From GCA-002713455 sp964428745 (GTDB lineage: Bacteria > Fidelibacterota > Marinisomatia > Marinisomatales > TCS55): a DNA stretch of 9,358 bases. The stretch lies in the NCBI GenBank assembly GCA_964428745.1, contig CAYRYZ010000053.1, positions 1-9,358 of the forward strand, written 5' to 3'. Positions 7,202 through 9,358 of this stretch are shown here, piece after piece. The notes under the pieces are model-generated. The model did not search any database, was not told the DNA's origin, and worked only from the letters and a program-made list of their open reading frames with translations. How positions within the stretch are numbered: the first letter of the stretch is position 1; each line of letters begins with the position of its first letter. Made by a program: the position numbers and the translations under genes.

Positions 7202-8854
7202 CTATCTTAATATTTCGCCATCAAAAACTTCCAAAACCTTAGACACAACAGCGTCTTTACTGGTGGCAGCATCGTCTTTGTTCATCTTGGGATCATTATC
7301 TTTCAATTTATGACCAGCTTTATCTGATTCCATTAGTTTTGGTATTATCTTTAATGCCATATCATAATGTTCTTGAGCAAATTGATTTATTAGTTCTTGA
7401 TTGTGTTCGAGGTTTCCAATACTAAATTTTGGTAAATCAAAAATATTAACTGTAAGTAAGTTTTCATTTAGCTCTAATGGTTCAGCATTATCTAATATTG
7501 CACCAATAGATGGCCTTTGTTTAGAAACTTTGTCAACGAAATCATCCCATTTCTCTTTGACAACATCTATATTAAGTGAATAATTTATTTTTTTCTCAAC
7601 TTTATCATTGCTATCTATTGGAATATCAGAAATTTTCTTTGATTCATTATTATTAGACACTGTCAATTTTTCTTTACTCGAACTATTAGTTTTATTCTTT
7701 TGAATTATTTTTTTTTTGGGAACACTAGATGATAAATTAGATATTAATTCACTAATTGATAAAGCTGTATCCATTTCAATTAATTTCAAAGCTGTCATTT
7801 CAAAAACAATCATAGGTTGGCTAACTTGTTTTAAAGAATATTGCATATCATGTAATACTTTAGATATTCTTATTAAATCCTTACTATTATGATTTTTATA
7901 TGTAGAAATATATCTATTTTTAGCCTCTTCATTAATATCAAGCAATAACTCTTCGCCTTTATCTACTGAACTAATTAATAGATTATTACAGTGTTTTATT
8001 AGCCCTTGGGATACATCCTGCAAAGATAGTCCTGCATTTTGTATTGATGAAATAACGCTCATCATTTTATTATAATCTTTTTCTACTATTGCATCAGTAA
8101 AATCAAAATATATTTCGTTTGGAATCAATCCAATTACAGTTGAAACATCTTCAATTGCTATCGATTCGCCAGAGTAAGCAATTACTTGATCAAGTAGACT
8201 TAAGGCGTCGCGCATACTGCCATCAGCTTTCTGACTAATTGACAATAATGATTCGTTATCTATAGCGATATTCTCTGATTTAAGTATAACGGATAATCTT
8301 TTAGATATTACTTCAGAAGTAATCCTGTTAAAATCAAAACGCTGACAGCGTGAAATAATTGTCGAAGGAACTTTATGAATATCTGTTGTAGCCAAAATAA
8401 ATTTACCATGAGATGGTGGCTCCTCAAGTGTTCGGAGTAGTGCATTAAATGCTTGATTAGTTAACATATGGACTTCATCAATTATAAATACCTTATAATT
8501 TGATCCCATTGGAGTATATTTTATCTGTTCCCTTAAATTTCTAATCTCCTCGATTCCACGATTGGATGCTCCATCAATCTCTAGAACATCTAAATTTCTG
8601 CCATCTATGATTTCTTGACAAATATTGCATTGATTACAAGGAACACCGCTTTTAGTTTTTGGACAATTGAGCGCCTTTGATATGATACGTGCTGTGGTAG
8701 TTTTTCCAACGCCTCTAGGTCCTGTTAAAATGTACGCTTGAGCTACTCGATCTTTTTTGAATGCATTAATCAGGGTCTTGGTCAAATGATCTTGACCAAC
8801 AACATCATCAAAAGCTTGAGGCCTCCATTTTAAAGATAGTACTTGATAGCTCAT
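7202..8854 (-). CDS. dnaX: DNA polymerase III subunit gamma/tau
   Basis: The clamp-loader ATPase that opens the beta clamp; the long tau form also links the polymerase to DnaB helicase. In the 550 residues: Walker A GPRGVGKT (45-52), zinc-binding C64, C73, C76 and C79, Walker B with DEVH (126-129), sensor 1 around LATTDIHKVP, arginine finger in SRC (168-170), and sensor 2 in GSMRDALSLLDQ (R215). The AAA+ and collar regions run to about residue 370. A Lys/Ser/Asn-rich linker follows (about 375-430), then a C-terminal domain (about 430-510) and a charged tail. The ATG at 8854 gives the standard N-terminus (MSYQVLSLKWRPQAF), but no Shine-Dalgarno site precedes it. The gene begins 19 nt after the SRP RNA. 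An A10 run in the linker suggests a second, short product. Confidence 0.98.
   Translation of the reverse strand: MSYQVLSLKWRPQAFDDVVGQDHLTKTLINAFKKDRVAQAYILTGPRGVGKTTTARIISKALNCPKTKSGVPCNQCNICQEIIDGRNLDVLEIDGASNRGIEEIRNLREQIKYTPMGSNYKVFIIDEVHMLTNQAFNALLRTLEEPPSHGKFILATTDIHKVPSTIISRCQRFDFNRITSEVISKRLSVILKSENIAIDNESLLSISQKADGSMRDALSLLDQVIAYSGESIAIEDVSTVIGLIPNEIYFDFTDAIVEKDYNKMMSVISSIQNAGLSLQDVSQGLIKHCNNLLISSVDKGEELLLDINEEAKNRYISTYKNHNSKDLIRISKVLHDMQYSLKQVSQPMIVFEMTALKLIEMDTALSISELISNLSSSVPKKKIIQKNKTNSSSKEKLTVSNNNESKKISDIPIDSNDKVEKKINYSLNIDVVKEKWDDFVDKVSKQRPSIGAILDNAEPLELNENLLTVNIFDLPKFSIGNLEHNQELINQFAQEHYDMALKIIPKLMESDKAGHKLKDNDPKMNKDDAATSKDAVVSKVLEVFDGEILR
7708..7717 (-). other. A10 run in dnaX: candidate slippage site for a gamma-like short product
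   Basis: On the coding (-) strand codon P379 (CCC) is followed by ten consecutive A and then TAATTC. In frame this encodes three lysines and isoleucine. With one A fewer the next codon after the lysines is TAA, giving a 382-residue product. With one A more, or a -1 ribosomal shift, it reads five further codons ending in Glu and then TAA (387 residues). Both products keep the ATPase and collar domains and lose the C-terminal tau region, as in the E. coli and Thermus gamma subunits. There is only a weak 4 bp hairpin (ATTC/GAAT) just downstream. Confidence 0.6.
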
Positions 8855-8873
8855 AATATTACAAAAATATATG

Positions 8874-9140
8874 GTCGTGCACTTAATTCGACAAAGCTGG
8901 TGTCAATAAACGAAGAACCAGTTAACTCCATTTCAAGATTTCTACGGCACATAATTCTGAGCACCTACCGCTGCTACCTTCCGGTCCTGACGGAGTTTAG
9001 TGTAAAACTATTGCGAAGAGTTGAAATTTCAACGCTACTTAATCCTAGTTTAGTGATCAGCACTTGCCTCCTAAAAGCATCAACCCTGCTATAGCGGATT
9101 GCAGGTTACAGGGCACCGCTAATTCCCCATCTAGCACGAC
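8874..9140 (-). ncRNA. ffs: Signal recognition particle RNA, large bacterial type with Alu domain
   Basis: The RNA scaffold of SRP, which binds Ffh and targets membrane proteins to the translocon. Read on the - strand, the ends pair exactly: GTCGTGC (9140-9134) with GCACGAC (8880-8874), giving about 267 nt. Near the 5' end is the Alu-type region AGCGGTGCCCTGTAACC followed by GCAATCCGCT and AGCAGGG, very like the Bacillus subtilis scRNA. The Ffh-binding hairpin GTCAGGACCGGAAGGTAGCA has the GGAA tetraloop at 8979-8982 and the conserved AGCAGC internal loop side. ATATATTTTTG follows the 3' end. The ends are set by the terminal helix and could be off by a few bases. dnaX starts 19 nt downstream, as in Bacillus, suggesting a shared primary transcript that is processed. 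Confidence 0.95.
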
Positions 9141-9231
9141 CAAATTATTAATCAATTAGCTATTTAATCTATGCGGATTATTTAACGGGAAGCAAGACAA
9201 GAAGTGCGAAAAATTATAATAAAAACTTATT
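9141..9231 (-). promoter_or_regulatory. AT-rich gap, probable location of the SRP RNA/dnaX promoter
   Basis: This 91 bp gap separates the upstream reading frame from the SRP RNA. Transcription of the SRP RNA very likely starts here, since nothing else separates it from the upstream gene. I see TTGCTT-N18-TAGATT about 26 nt before the mature 5' end, and TAATAA a few bases before it, but neither makes a convincing complete promoter. A weak AT-only hairpin (AATAA/TTATT) follows the upstream stop codon; I do not call it a terminator. Confidence 0.35.
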
Positions 9232-9358
9232 TCAATCTTTCTTTTTGCGCTTAAAAAATGAAAACCTTTTCTTTTTTGGCTCAGAAGCTTCAACATCAGA
9301 ATCTTTATTTGATTTTTTGTTCTCATCATTGGTTGAGCTAGATACATCGCCACTAGTA
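9232..9358 (-). CDS. C-terminal tail of an unidentified protein, cut by the window edge
   Basis: The - strand frame entering at 9357 is open for 41 codons to TGA (9234-9232). It encodes a hydrophilic, Ser/Asp/Glu/Asn-rich stretch followed by a strongly basic end, EPKKKRFSFFKRKKKD. Codons beginning with G (gat, gaa, gct, gtt) are frequent and third positions are mostly A/T, as in the clear genes here. This looks like a disordered C-terminal tail, and its function cannot be told from this piece. A competing frame (9156-9353) is open longer but has an implausible composition. The start and most of the protein lie beyond the right edge. Confidence 0.55.
   Translation of the reverse strand, partial: TSGDVSSSTNDENKKSNKDSDVEASEPKKKRFSFFKRKKKD

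Noticed and set aside
8860..8910. TTGACA hexamer inside the SRP RNA gene followed by TATATT near dnaX, considered as a dnaX promoter
   Set aside because: The spacing is 29 nt, too long for a -35/-10 pair, and no -10-like hexamer occurs at 15-19 nt.
8843..9094. 83-codon + strand open frame
   Set aside because: It lies almost wholly on the opposite strand of the SRP RNA gene, whose conserved structure explains this sequence.
9156..9353. 65-codon - strand frame starting with GTG near the right edge
   Set aside because: It overlaps the frame ending at 9232 and has clustered methionines and a composition unlike the clear genes here. The alternative frame reads as a normal charged protein tail.
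1..9358. Search for mobile elements, CRISPR, tRNA genes, defence or toxin-antitoxin modules
   Set aside because: No transposase, repeat-spacer pattern, tRNA cloverleaf or unexplained gene pair was seen. Almost all of the window is taken by recognised core genes.

Overview
This window is a compact, AT-rich, coding-dense stretch of a bacterial chromosome, most of it core housekeeping. I see no phage, insertion sequence, CRISPR array or toxin-antitoxin module, and I do not think an undescribed multi-gene system is hidden here. The organism is a bacterium with low G+C (by eye). The RecA, DnaX and AGCS sequences look to me like a marine lineage near the FCB group, with Marinimicrobia/SAR406 as my best guess. 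That placement is from memory of sequence style, not a search. Against it, the left-to-right order SRP RNA-dnaX-ybaB-recR and the large SRP RNA also resemble Firmicutes such as Bacillus.

Layout: positions 1-1621 are on the + strand. They hold the C-terminal part of a sodium:alanine (AGCS) symporter cut by the window edge, then an inositol-monophosphatase-family gene whose true N-terminus appears to lack a usual start codon. From 1595 to 9140 everything is on the - strand and nearly gapless. In transcription order: a large (Alu-domain) SRP RNA, dnaX, ybaB/ebfC, recR, pgsA, pgpA, cinA, recA, recX and a fumarylacetoacetate-hydrolase-family gene. At the right edge (9232-9358, - strand) is the charged C-terminal tail of an unidentified protein.

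How it fits together: the - strand block joins the clamp-loader/recombination cluster (dnaX-ybaB-recR) to a phosphatidylglycerol pair (pgsA-pgpA) and then to cinA-recA-recX. Stop/start overlaps (ATGA at recR/pgsA and pgpA/cinA; TAA directly followed by TTG at ybaB/recR; 16 nt at recX/FAH) point to translational coupling. The only sizeable internal gap (115 bp, upstream of recA) holds a possible recA promoter with a short dyad over its -10.

The most interesting signal is a run of ten A residues in dnaX, placed between the ATPase/collar region and the tau-specific C-terminal region. Slippage by one base in either direction meets a stop codon at once or within a few codons, which would give a short gamma-like subunit.
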